This document shows positions 33,702 through 42,776 of a DNA stretch of 46,469 nucleotides, one piece after another (position 1 is the stretch's first letter; each line of letters opens with the position of its first letter). The notes below the pieces were generated by a model. That model was not told where the DNA came from. It saw nothing but the letters and a program-made list of their open reading frames with translations, and ran no database searches. The stretch lies in NCBI GenBank assembly GCA_030425145.1, contig JAUHVK010000034.1:1-46469 (forward strand), written 5' to 3'. Position numbers and translations under genes: made by a program. The stretch comes from Alphaproteobacteria bacterium (lineage in GTDB: Bacteria; Pseudomonadota; Alphaproteobacteria; Rhodobacterales; Rhodobacteraceae).

Positions 33702-33780
33702 TGTTTATTTTCACAGCCACTGTTGCGCGCTTTGGTTAAGGAGTGGTTTATGGCGGCGCGGAGGGAATGGAGCGTCGCCT

Positions 33781-34386
33781 ATGTTGGTATTTTGGAATGA
33801 ACGGCTTGTGCTGCTGTCGGTGCCCAAGACCGGCACCCATGCCTATACACAGGCTTTGGGGCCGCGCGCCTCGATGGTGGTGACGGATCCGCCCGAGCTC
33901 AAACACGCGCCAGTCTATCGCTACAATCGATTCTTCCGTCCGATGTTCGAAAAGATGGGTGTCGATGAAATGGACCTGGTCGCGGTGATCCGCGAGCCGT
34001 TGAGTTGGTTTGGGAGCTGGTACCGATATCGCCAGCGCCCGGCGCTAGATGGTCGGCCAACCTCGACCAAGGGTCGCAGCTTCGATGAATTTCTGACTGC
34101 CTGCTGCACCGACAATCCACCCGCCTTTGCCAATGTCGGCAACCAGGCCAAATTCGTCGAGGCGCGGCCAAATGGCACCGCCGTGCGCCATTTCTTTCGC
34201 TATGAGGATCAGCCCGGGCTGCGCGCATTTCTCGCGGAACGCCTTGGGCCATTGCCCGAAATCCCCAGCGTCAATGTCTCTCCGTCTTCACCGCTCGAGA
34301 TCTCTCCCGACGTTGAGGTTGCCGTCCGCCGTGCAAGAGCAGCGGAATTCGCGCTTTGGGAGTCAATTCCGATCCGCGGTGCCTGA
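33781..34386 (+). CDS. sulfotransferase-like protein
   Basis: 201 residues. The opening strand-loop LVLLSVPKTGTHAYTQAL (residues 9-26, PKTGTH 15-20) is the 5'-phosphosulfate-binding loop of the PAPS-dependent sulfotransferase fold, and VIREPLSWFGSWYRYR looks like the 3'-phosphate region. The protein is shorter than most sulfotransferases, and no substrate can be inferred. I chose the ATG at 33781 because it starts right at the first strand and has GGAG eight bases upstream; the open frame back to 33661 runs through the recA promoter. Divergent from recA. Confidence 0.7.
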   Translation: MLVFWNERLVLLSVPKTGTHAYTQALGPRASMVVTDPPELKHAPVYRYNRFFRPMFEKMGVDEMDLVAVIREPLSWFGSWYRYRQRPALDGRPTSTKGRSFDEFLTACCTDNPPAFANVGNQAKFVEARPNGTAVRHFFRYEDQPGLRAFLAERLGPLPEIPSVNVSPSSPLEISPDVEVAVRRARAAEFALWESIPIRGA

Positions 34387-34397
34387 CCGCTGTTGCT

Positions 34398-36740
34398 CTA
34401 CTGCACGGGCGCTGCGGAAGCAGGTTCGGCGCTGGTCGGCGGTGGCACGGTTGCTAATTGCTGATTAACGATCTCGGTCAATTCGGTGAGCGAAAACGGC
34501 TTGGCCAGAAAGGCCGAAGCTTCGATCCGTGCACCCTGCGATTTGAACACATCTTCGGCATAGCCGGACATGAACACCACCGGCACATCTGGCCGCTCTG
34601 CGCGCGCCTTTCGCACCCAGCTTGGACCATCAAGGCCGGGCATCACCACATCGGTGACAAACACGTCCACCTTCAGATCGGTGTCTTTCAAAAGCTCCAG
34701 CGCATCTTCGGCGGTGCCGGCCTCAATCACTTGAAAACCGCGATGGGCCAATGCGCGGGAGGCAAAGGCACGCACTGGCGCTTCGTCCTCAACCAGTAGG
34801 ACAACCCCATCTCCAAACCGCACTGGCGCAGTACGCGGCGGGTCCGGTTCGGCTGGTGTTTCGGCGACAGGTTCGTCGCAGACCGGGAAAATCAGCGTAA
34901 AGATGCTGCCTTTGCCGGGGGTGCTGTCGACAAAGATGAAGCCACCCGTCTGTTTCACAATGCCGTAGACCGTGGACAGGCCCAAGCCGGTGCCTTCGCC
35001 CGTACGCTTGGTGGTGTAGAACGGCTCGAACACCTTTTCGAGCTTGTCGGCCGCGATTCCAATCCCATCATCCTGCACGCGGACGACCACGTATGAACCC
35101 GGTGGTACCCGGGCACGGCCATGGGCCATGGGTTTCTTGAGAACACGGTGATCGGTTTCGATCAGGATTTTACCTCCTTGCACCATCGCATCACGGGCAT
35201 TGACGACAAGGTTCATGATGACCTGTTCCAACTGCCGTTTGTCGGCACGAATGGGCGGCAGGTTTGGGTTCTGGCGCAGATCCAGCGCGATTTTCTCACC
35301 CACAAGCCGGTTCAAAAGATGTGTGAGGTCCGACAGGATATTGCGCAGCTCCAGCCGTTCGGGGCGCAGGGTCTGCTTGCGCGAAAAGGCGAGCAATTGC
35401 CCGACCAATGCCGCGGCGCGGTTGGCGTTCTGGTGGATTTGCACAAGGTCACCATATTCCGGATCGCCGGGGTCGTGGCGCAACAGCAGCAGGTCGCAAT
35501 GCCCCGAAATGGCCGTCAGAAGGTTGTTGAAATCATGCGCAACCCCGCCAGCAAGTTGACCGATGGCCTGCATTTTCTGGCTTTGAACAAATTGAGCTTC
35601 GAGGCTTTTGAGTTCGGTCGCGTCGTTGAGAACGGCCACCAAGAGCACCTCACCATCCTCGACAATCCGCGTCAGCGTGACCTGAACGAAGACCTCCTGC
35701 TCAGGCCGTGTCAGCCGCAGGAATTCGGAACGTCCAAGCCCCTTGCCCGCCGCTGCGTCGGACAGCCAGTCCGGGATCGACCGTCCCAACCCTTCCATCA
35801 GGTCCGAGATGTTGCGATCTTGGTCTGTGTCGGCGTTCAAGAGATCGCGCGCGCTTCGGTTGGCTTTGGCAATGTCACCGGTGGGAGACACTTTCAAGAT
35901 CGGCACCGGGAGCGTTTCGAACCCCATATCTTCGGGGATATCGACCTCTGGCGCAGCTTTCGGAACCAGAACGACCTCTTCCCGTCCGGCACCTGCAGAA
36001 TGCACATTGACGGTAAAGTCCTGTGCCTGGCCTTCGGTGGCAATGCGGTGTGTCTTTCCCGGACGCAGCGGTGGGTCCGTAATCAAGTCTTCGAGCGTGC
36101 GCACACGTCCCCCGGCAAGCTCCCTCGCGGCGGCGTTCATCCAAAGAACCGTCCCACCTCGCCCAACGGTGAGCGTCGGATAGGTGATGTTTGCCATCAT
36201 CCCGGAATTGTCCTGCCCCCGTTGCAGGTCGAACCGCCAGAGCAAGGCCGTCGGCCCCAATTGATGCGCGGAAAGCGAAAGCTGGCGATCTGGCAGAACC
36301 ACCCGTTCCGAGCCGATCCCGTCACACAGTGCCGCCGATTGGACTCGGTGGATCAGCCAGGCGGCATCCGCCACCTGCGAGCCGACAACATTGCGCAGCA
36401 TCCCGTCCGATTTACCGCCCAGAAGCTTGGTTGCGGTCCGGTTGTGGCGCAGGATTTGGCCTTGCAAATCCGTGACGATACAGGGTGCGCTGTCATGTTC
36501 GAGCATCATTGCGATATGAGACAGAGATCGCCGTTGTCGCCACATCCGGAACCACTGGAGGATCGCGAGGCAGGCTGCCGCCGTGCCAAATACCATTGCC
36601 GCGACGACAAATAGACGCCGCCATTCCGGACCGGGCGCCGCAAATGCGAGTGTTGCAGCTACGGCCATGCAGGCGGCTAACCAAATCTTCAGCGGCCTTG
36701 GCGAACGGGGCATAGGTGGCGATGGGTCGTTTACGGTCAC
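34398..36740 (-). CDS. cckA: hybrid histidine kinase CckA
   Basis: Membrane hybrid kinase that feeds the ChpT-CtrA phosphorelay (motility, gene transfer agent and cell-cycle functions in this group). From the GTG at 36740: two membrane helices (about 17-36 and 42-63), two PAS-like regions (about 70-180 and 275-380), the CckA-typical H-box GGVAHDFNNLLTAI with His402, N-box Asn514, ATP lid regions, and a C-terminal receiver domain (about 646-764) with phospho-acceptor Asp697. A CtrA-type site lies just upstream. Start options are GTG 36740 (AGGGG upstream), ATG 36713 and ATG 36782; the last would sit six bases from the CtrA site. Confidence 0.9.
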   Translation of the reverse strand: MTVNDPSPPMPRSPRPLKIWLAACMAVAATLAFAAPGPEWRRLFVVAAMVFGTAAACLAILQWFRMWRQRRSLSHIAMMLEHDSAPCIVTDLQGQILRHNRTATKLLGGKSDGMLRNVVGSQVADAAWLIHRVQSAALCDGIGSERVVLPDRQLSLSAHQLGPTALLWRFDLQRGQDNSGMMANITYPTLTVGRGGTVLWMNAAARELAGGRVRTLEDLITDPPLRPGKTHRIATEGQAQDFTVNVHSAGAGREEVVLVPKAAPEVDIPEDMGFETLPVPILKVSPTGDIAKANRSARDLLNADTDQDRNISDLMEGLGRSIPDWLSDAAAGKGLGRSEFLRLTRPEQEVFVQVTLTRIVEDGEVLLVAVLNDATELKSLEAQFVQSQKMQAIGQLAGGVAHDFNNLLTAISGHCDLLLLRHDPGDPEYGDLVQIHQNANRAAALVGQLLAFSRKQTLRPERLELRNILSDLTHLLNRLVGEKIALDLRQNPNLPPIRADKRQLEQVIMNLVVNARDAMVQGGKILIETDHRVLKKPMAHGRARVPPGSYVVVRVQDDGIGIAADKLEKVFEPFYTTKRTGEGTGLGLSTVYGIVKQTGGFIFVDSTPGKGSIFTLIFPVCDEPVAETPAEPDPPRTAPVRFGDGVVLLVEDEAPVRAFASRALAHRGFQVIEAGTAEDALELLKDTDLKVDVFVTDVVMPGLDGPSWVRKARAERPDVPVVFMSGYAEDVFKSQGARIEASAFLAKPFSLTELTEIVNQQLATVPPPTSAEPASAAPVQ

Positions 36741-36787
36741 GGAATGGCCCCTGGAACAATTGTCCCTGCCATTAGACCGCATGACAT

Positions 36788-36802
36788 TTAAGCGACGCTT
36801 AA
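36788..36802 (-). promoter_or_regulatory. CtrA-type binding site upstream of cckA
   Basis: TTAA (36788-36791), seven bases, TTAA (36799-36802): the full CtrA motif TTAA-N7-TTAA known from Caulobacter and used in Rhodobacteraceae. The whole 15 bp is also a palindrome around its centre base. It lies about 50 bp before the preferred cckA start, implying that CtrA feeds back on its own kinase gene (inference). Confidence 0.6.
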
Positions 36803-36827
36803 CAAGAACACGCGCTAAAGTTGTATT

Positions 36828-37985
36828 TTAGTTTTTTACGCGCGTCAAGGTGGCTGCAAAGAAACCGTCGCCACCTTCATCCAACCCGAACCGGATCTGC
36901 TTTTTGCACTCCCAGCCCGGATGCCGGGCGAGGAACCCCCTGATCTGATCTTCGTTCTCACATTTCAGAACCGAACAGGTCGCGTAGGCCAGTGTTCCAT
37001 TCGGCGCGACCATTCCGGCAACATCGTCAAGGATCTGTGCCTGTGTCTCGCGCAGCGCTTCAAGCCGGTCTTCCGTCAAGCGCCATTTCCCCTCGGGGGC
37101 CCGGCGCCAAGACCCACTGCCGGAACAGGGTACGTCGCAGAGGATGAGATCATAGGCGCCTTTCGGTGCCGTGACGAGAGTTACGTCCGCGCCAGCGCGT
37201 TCAGCGCGGGTGGGCAGATCCGTCATGCGACGCGGGTCTGCATCATGCGCCTCGACCGGGCCACGTAGCCGCGCGGCGAGAGCCAACGTCTTGCCGCCAC
37301 CCCCGGCGCAATAGTCGAGACAGCGCATTCTTTCGGATAACGGCAAAGCGTCCACGACGGCTTGGCTGGCGGCATCCTGCAATTCGACCAGACCGGTGCG
37401 GAATGCTTCTGACTGTGCGACCTGCCGCGCGCCGTCGACCACTTCGAGCGCCGTTTCAGAGAGCGGATGAGGCTGTGTTACGATGCCCGCATCGCGCAAG
37501 ACCGTCTGCGCGCCGGAAAGATCGGTTTTCAGGAGATTGACCCGAAGAAATACAGACGCCCGGTGGCGCAAGGCCTCCGCTGTTGCATCCGTATCGCCCG
37601 GCAAGTCATTGATCAGAATATCGTAAATCCAGTCAGGTAGGTCCCGCGCTTCTGCCCCTGACGGAGTGTGGCCAGCTTCGCGCTCGTCATCGGAAAGCGC
37701 GGCAAGCGCATAGCCTTCACCAAGAAAAACACCGTTCGGATCTTCCCCGATCTGCCGCAACCTGCCTAACACACGCGCACGCCCGGTTTGCCCACCGCCC
37801 AAAGCGGCAGTGCTGCGCCAACAGCGGAGGATATCGAACACATGGTCCCGGATCGCCGCGCGGTCCTTGGACCCGGCAAAACGCGATTTCCGCGCCCAGG
37901 TGGTCAGAGCTTTTTCAGCCGGTTCCCCCGCCCCGATCTGTTCAAGAATATCAGCGGCGGCGGCCCATCGTGCGGCAGGTGTCAT
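36828..37985 (-). CDS. rsmB: 16S rRNA (cytosine-C5) methyltransferase, RsmB family
   Basis: SAM-dependent m5C RNA methyltransferase of the RsmB/Sun/NOP2 group, 385 residues. An N-terminal NusB-like RNA-binding part (about 1-135) precedes the Rossmann methyltransferase domain with CAGGGGK (226-232), the motif IV cysteine Cys287 in DVPCSGSGSWRR and the catalytic motif VI Cys337 in YATCSVLKCEN. Both cysteines are present, so it should be active; the exact target base is inferred from the family. It begins 18 bp after the guaB stop and forms an operon with it. Confidence 0.9.
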   Translation of the reverse strand: MTPAARWAAAADILEQIGAGEPAEKALTTWARKSRFAGSKDRAAIRDHVFDILRCWRSTAALGGGQTGRARVLGRLRQIGEDPNGVFLGEGYALAALSDDEREAGHTPSGAEARDLPDWIYDILINDLPGDTDATAEALRHRASVFLRVNLLKTDLSGAQTVLRDAGIVTQPHPLSETALEVVDGARQVAQSEAFRTGLVELQDAASQAVVDALPLSERMRCLDYCAGGGGKTLALAARLRGPVEAHDADPRRMTDLPTRAERAGADVTLVTAPKGAYDLILCDVPCSGSGSWRRAPEGKWRLTEDRLEALRETQAQILDDVAGMVAPNGTLAYATCSVLKCENEDQIRGFLARHPGWECKKQIRFGLDEGGDGFFAATLTRVKN

Positions 37986-38003
37986 GCGTTCAGCACAGGC
38001 AGA

Positions 38004-39479
<1,476 letters not shown>

Positions 39480-39589
39480 TTAGGCACGTCCCTATTGCAT
39501 GGGTTGCCGATGGTGGAAAGCCCCAATCGGCTCTTTACGGCTGCGTACCGCTGCCGCAGTCTGCGGGCAACGCAAGAGGAGCGACTCCC

Positions 39590-40549
39590 ATGGCACATGG
39601 ATACGAGGCAGGACGCCTGAACCTGCCCTTCACCGGCATCTGCACCTTTGGCCGCAACCCCTATGTTGCGGATTGGGGAAGCATCGACGCCGACGTGGCG
39701 ATCCTTGGTGCGCCCTTCGATGCGGGCACCCAATGGCGGGCAGGTGCGCGGTTCGGGCCGCGCGGGGTGCGCGAGGCCTCGACGCTGTTCAGCTTTGGGC
39801 ACGCCGGCGCGTATGACCACGAAGACGACGCGACCTATCTCGCGGACACGCGCATCGTCGATCTGGGCGATGCCGACATCGTGCACACGGACACGCTCCA
39901 AAGCCACGCGAATATCCGCAAAGGGGTCGAGGCGATCCGCGCGGCGGGCGCTTTGCCTGTGGTGATTGGAGGGGATCATTCGATCAACATCCCCTGTATC
40001 GACGCCTTCGAGGGGGCAAAGCCGTTCCACATCCTGCAGATCGACGCGCATCTCGATTTCGTCGATGAACGCCACGGCGTGCGCAACGGCCACGGCAACC
40101 CGATGCGCCGCGCGTCCGAAAAGGCCTGGGTCAGCGGACTGACACAGGTCGGCATCCGCAATGTCAGCTCCACCGCGCGGGAAGGCTATGAGGACGCACG
40201 CGCCCGAGGCTCGGACATCCTGTCGGTGCGGCAGGCGCGGGCACTCGGTCCCGAAGGCGTGGCAAACCGCCTGCCCCAAGGCGCACCCGTCTACATCACC
40301 ATCGACATCGACGCCTTCTGCCCGTCGATTGCACCGGGCACCGGCACGCCAAGCCATGGCGGGTTCCTCTATTACGACGTGCTGGAACTGCTGCAACAGG
40401 TTGCCAACCGACATGAGATCGTCGGCATCGACCTTGTCGAAGTTGCCCCGGATTATGACCCGACAGGCTCAACTTCGATCCTTGCCGCACAGGTGCTGAT
40501 GAACCTGCTCGGCTTCATCTTCCATGCCCGATCCCAGCGCGGCACCTGA
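39590..40549 (+). CDS. speB: agmatinase-family ureohydrolase
   Basis: Binuclear manganese hydrolase of the arginase/agmatinase family, 319 residues. All metal ligands are in place: His130 in GGDHS, DAHLD (Asp152, His154, Asp156) and IDIDAF (Asp239, Asp241), with the closing Glu in GIDLVEVAPDYD. It therefore releases urea from a guanidino compound; agmatine (giving putrescine) is the commonest substrate, but guanidinobutyrate or guanidinopropionate cannot be excluded. GAGGAG precedes the ATG. It is divergent from guaB, with a class III CoA-transferase gene 97 bp downstream. Confidence 0.88.
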   Translation: MAHGYEAGRLNLPFTGICTFGRNPYVADWGSIDADVAILGAPFDAGTQWRAGARFGPRGVREASTLFSFGHAGAYDHEDDATYLADTRIVDLGDADIVHTDTLQSHANIRKGVEAIRAAGALPVVIGGDHSINIPCIDAFEGAKPFHILQIDAHLDFVDERHGVRNGHGNPMRRASEKAWVSGLTQVGIRNVSSTAREGYEDARARGSDILSVRQARALGPEGVANRLPQGAPVYITIDIDAFCPSIAPGTGTPSHGGFLYYDVLELLQQVANRHEIVGIDLVEVAPDYDPTGSTSILAAQVLMNLLGFIFHARSQRGT

Positions 40550-40646
40550 TGAGACCTGCCGGGTTTCCGCCGAACGGACATGGTGCTGTTGCACTTCGGT
40601 GCGGGGATGCCTTCACTAGAGAAAACTCCGACTCGACAGGCTTCCC

Positions 40647-41798
40647 ATGACGAAACCGCTTTCCGGCATCACAATCCTCGATCTCACTCACGTACTCGCG
40701 GGACCGTTCTGTTCCATGACGCTGTGTGACCTTGGTGCAGACGTGATCAAGGTCGAACGTCCCGGCACCGGCGACGACACCCGCGCCTTTCCGCCCTTTG
40801 CCAAAGGCAAATCTGCCTATTTCGCGGCCATCAATCACGGCAAGAAATCAATCGCGCTTGACCTCAAGAATGTGGAGGATCGCGCGATTTTCGAACGGCT
40901 TTTGCCCCGCGCCGATGTCATCCTTGAAAACTACCGCCCCGGCGTGATGGAGCGGCTGGGTTATGGATGGGACGACCTGCATGCCGAGTACCCGCGCCTG
41001 ATCTACGGCGCGGTGTCCGGCTTCGGCCATACCGGGCCCGAGGCCAAACGCCCCGCCTATGACATGGTGGTGCAGGCGCGCGGCGGTGTGATGTCGATCA
41101 CCGGCGAAAAAGACCGCGATCCGGTGCGTGTCGGAGCGTCCATCGGGGATATCGTCGCGGGGATGTTCCTCTGCCAGGGGGTACTGGCGGCGTTGATGGA
41201 CCGGGAACGCACCGGCAAAGGGCGGAAAGTGGACGTGTCGATGCTCGACTCGCAGCTTGCGATCCTCGAACACGCCATCGCCATCACCACCGTCACGGGC
41301 ACACCGCCTGCCCCAACCGGCGCGCGTCATCCGTCGATTGCGCCGTTTGAGACCTTCCACGCCTCGGACGGGCTGTTCGTGATCGCGGCGGGAAATGACG
41401 CATTGTTCGAAAAGCTCTGCGTGGCATTGGACCTTCCGCTGTCGGATGACCCGCGCTTTGCCAGCAACCCGGCCCGGGTCGAGAACGCGCGCCTGCTGAA
41501 ACGTCTGATCGAGGCCGTGACCATCGACAAGACTCGGTCGCACTGGATTGCAAAACTGGGTGCGGCGGGGATCCCGAGCGGGCCGATCCAGAACGTGGAA
41601 CAGGTGCTGCGCGACCCACAGATCCTGGCGCGGAACATGGTAGTGGATGTGCTCGACCGCAACGGACGTCCGGCCTTCAAGGCAGCGGGCAACCCGATCA
41701 AGCTCAGCGGCATGACCGACCCGACCGTACGCGCCGCGGCACCCGATCTTGATGGCGACCGCGGCGAGATCCTGCGCTGGCTTGAGGGCAAGGGCTAA
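40647..41798 (+). CDS. CaiB/BaiF-type class III CoA-transferase
   Basis: 383-residue class III CoA-transferase. The N-terminal LDLTHVLAGPFCSMTLCDLGADVIKVERPG is diagnostic; the catalytic aspartate corresponds to Asp168 in RVGASIGDIVAG (Asp169 in formyl-CoA transferase), and ERTGKGRKVDVSMLD follows. Family members move CoA between carboxylic acids such as oxalate/formate, carnitine or succinate/malate derivatives; the substrate here is unknown. It may share a message with the ureohydrolase. Paired palindromes start within its stop region. Confidence 0.92.
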   Translation: MTKPLSGITILDLTHVLAGPFCSMTLCDLGADVIKVERPGTGDDTRAFPPFAKGKSAYFAAINHGKKSIALDLKNVEDRAIFERLLPRADVILENYRPGVMERLGYGWDDLHAEYPRLIYGAVSGFGHTGPEAKRPAYDMVVQARGGVMSITGEKDRDPVRVGASIGDIVAGMFLCQGVLAALMDRERTGKGRKVDVSMLDSQLAILEHAIAITTVTGTPPAPTGARHPSIAPFETFHASDGLFVIAAGNDALFEKLCVALDLPLSDDPRFASNPARVENARLLKRLIEAVTIDKTRSHWIAKLGAAGIPSGPIQNVEQVLRDPQILARNMVVDVLDRNGRPAFKAAGNPIKLSGMTDPTVRAAAPDLDGDRGEILRWLEGKG

Positions 41799-41837
41799 GC
41801 CCGTTGGAACGGGCTTCAAGGCCATTCGAATGGCCTT
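41797..41837. repeat. two tandem perfect palindromes after the CoA-transferase gene
   Basis: The first is AAGCCCGTT / AACGGGCTT around GG (41797-41816); the second AAGGCCATTC / GAATGGCCTT (41818-41837) is a perfect 20-bp palindrome. They start on the stop codon of the CoA-transferase gene and have the same tandem two-hairpin design as 6742-6783, suggesting a shared type of transcript end. Confidence 0.75.
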
Positions 41838-42147
41838 CCCCACACCGAACGCCCGGTTTCGAAACCCTTAACACCTCTGCCGCACCTTCCTCCGCACAAA
41901 AGCTTTTGAGCGGGAAGGGTCACTCCCATGCCGCGACACCAGAACTGACATCGCTCTCAGATGCCCCAAATTGGGGACGACCATGAGAGACCGGTCACAG
42001 AAGGCCCCGATCAGCCGGGGTACAGGTCCAAAGCCACGGCTTTGCCAGCATGAGAGAACGGTCAGGCCCACGGGGCGGCGCCGCTTCCATTGAGAACAAA
42101 TATTCGACACCCTGCCCGCGTCCGCGTGGCGGGGTCGTCGTGCCTGT
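41838..42147. repeat. palindrome-rich convergent intergenic region with a 16-bp direct repeat
   Basis: 310 bp with no supported gene. A 16-bp sequence CATGAGAGANCGGTCA occurs twice in direct orientation 67 bp apart (41982-41997 and 42049-42064, differing at one base). Around and between them are short palindromes: CAAAAGCTTTTG, CCCCAAATTGGGG, a GGCCCCG...CGGGG stem and AAAGCC/GGCTTT. The region lies between two gene 3' ends, so promoters are not expected; it may be decayed repeat DNA or an unannotated structured RNA. Confidence 0.5.
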
Positions 42148-42615
42148 CTACTTGTATTGCCCTGCGGTGATGAACTCGCCAAAGGCTTCGCACCAGACCA
42201 CCACGGTGGTGTATTCTGCGACATCGATGCCTTCGGGGACTTCAAGAAGAAACCCAGAGAAGGATTTGACATCCCCGATCAGCACCGCGTCCGATTTGAT
42301 TGGCTCGAACGCGTCCTCGTGATCGACGAACTCTTTGGTCAGGTAGAGCTTGTAATCCGGTCCCGGTGCCAGCTTGCCCTCATGCACGATTTCTTCAGGT
42401 GTGAGGCTGATCATGCCCTCCCCCCAATGCAGGAAGTCGCTGCCGCGCAATTCCCGCGTCAACTCCACCGAATACAGCGCGCGGGCAGCCTTTTCCTCAA
42501 GCATTGCCGCATCCGGCGCGGGGGCGGCGGTGAGGATCGGCAGGATGTAGATGCCGAGCGCCAATCCGGCGGCAAAGGCTGCACCGTGGGTGATCAGGCG
42601 GAAAAGCTTGCGCAT
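42148..42615 (-). CDS. membrane-anchored DM13-domain protein
   Basis: 155 residues: an N-terminal hydrophobic segment (about 9-30) that anchors or exports the protein, then a DM13 domain (about 60-155) with LAPGPDYKLYL, IGDVKSFSGFLLEVPEGIDVAEYTTVVVWCEAFGEFITA. DM13 domains are proposed to have a redox role through their single conserved cysteine, here Cys142. AAAGGA lies seven bases before the ATG at 42615. It is divergent from the RACo-like gene. Confidence 0.82.
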   Translation of the reverse strand: MRKLFRLITHGAAFAAGLALGIYILPILTAAPAPDAAMLEEKAARALYSVELTRELRGSDFLHWGEGMISLTPEEIVHEGKLAPGPDYKLYLTKEFVDHEDAFEPIKSDAVLIGDVKSFSGFLLEVPEGIDVAEYTTVVVWCEAFGEFITAGQYK

Positions 42616-42776
42616 GGTGTCGTCCTTTGCTGCGGGTTGTCCAACCATGCTCCCGCCGCGCAGGTGGGTCAACGGACCGGACGATGACGCTCTGCATAAA
42701 CATTATGACGTAAATCACCTTTTTCCCACCGCGCGGAACGCTATGGTCCCGGACATCTGCGACCAAAGAGAATCTC

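Noticed and set aside
33735-33749. CtrA-like TTAA-N7-TTTA before the sulfotransferase-like gene
   Set aside because: One half-site deviates and it overlaps a ribosome-site-like AAGGAG; unlike the perfect site at cckA it is not convincing.
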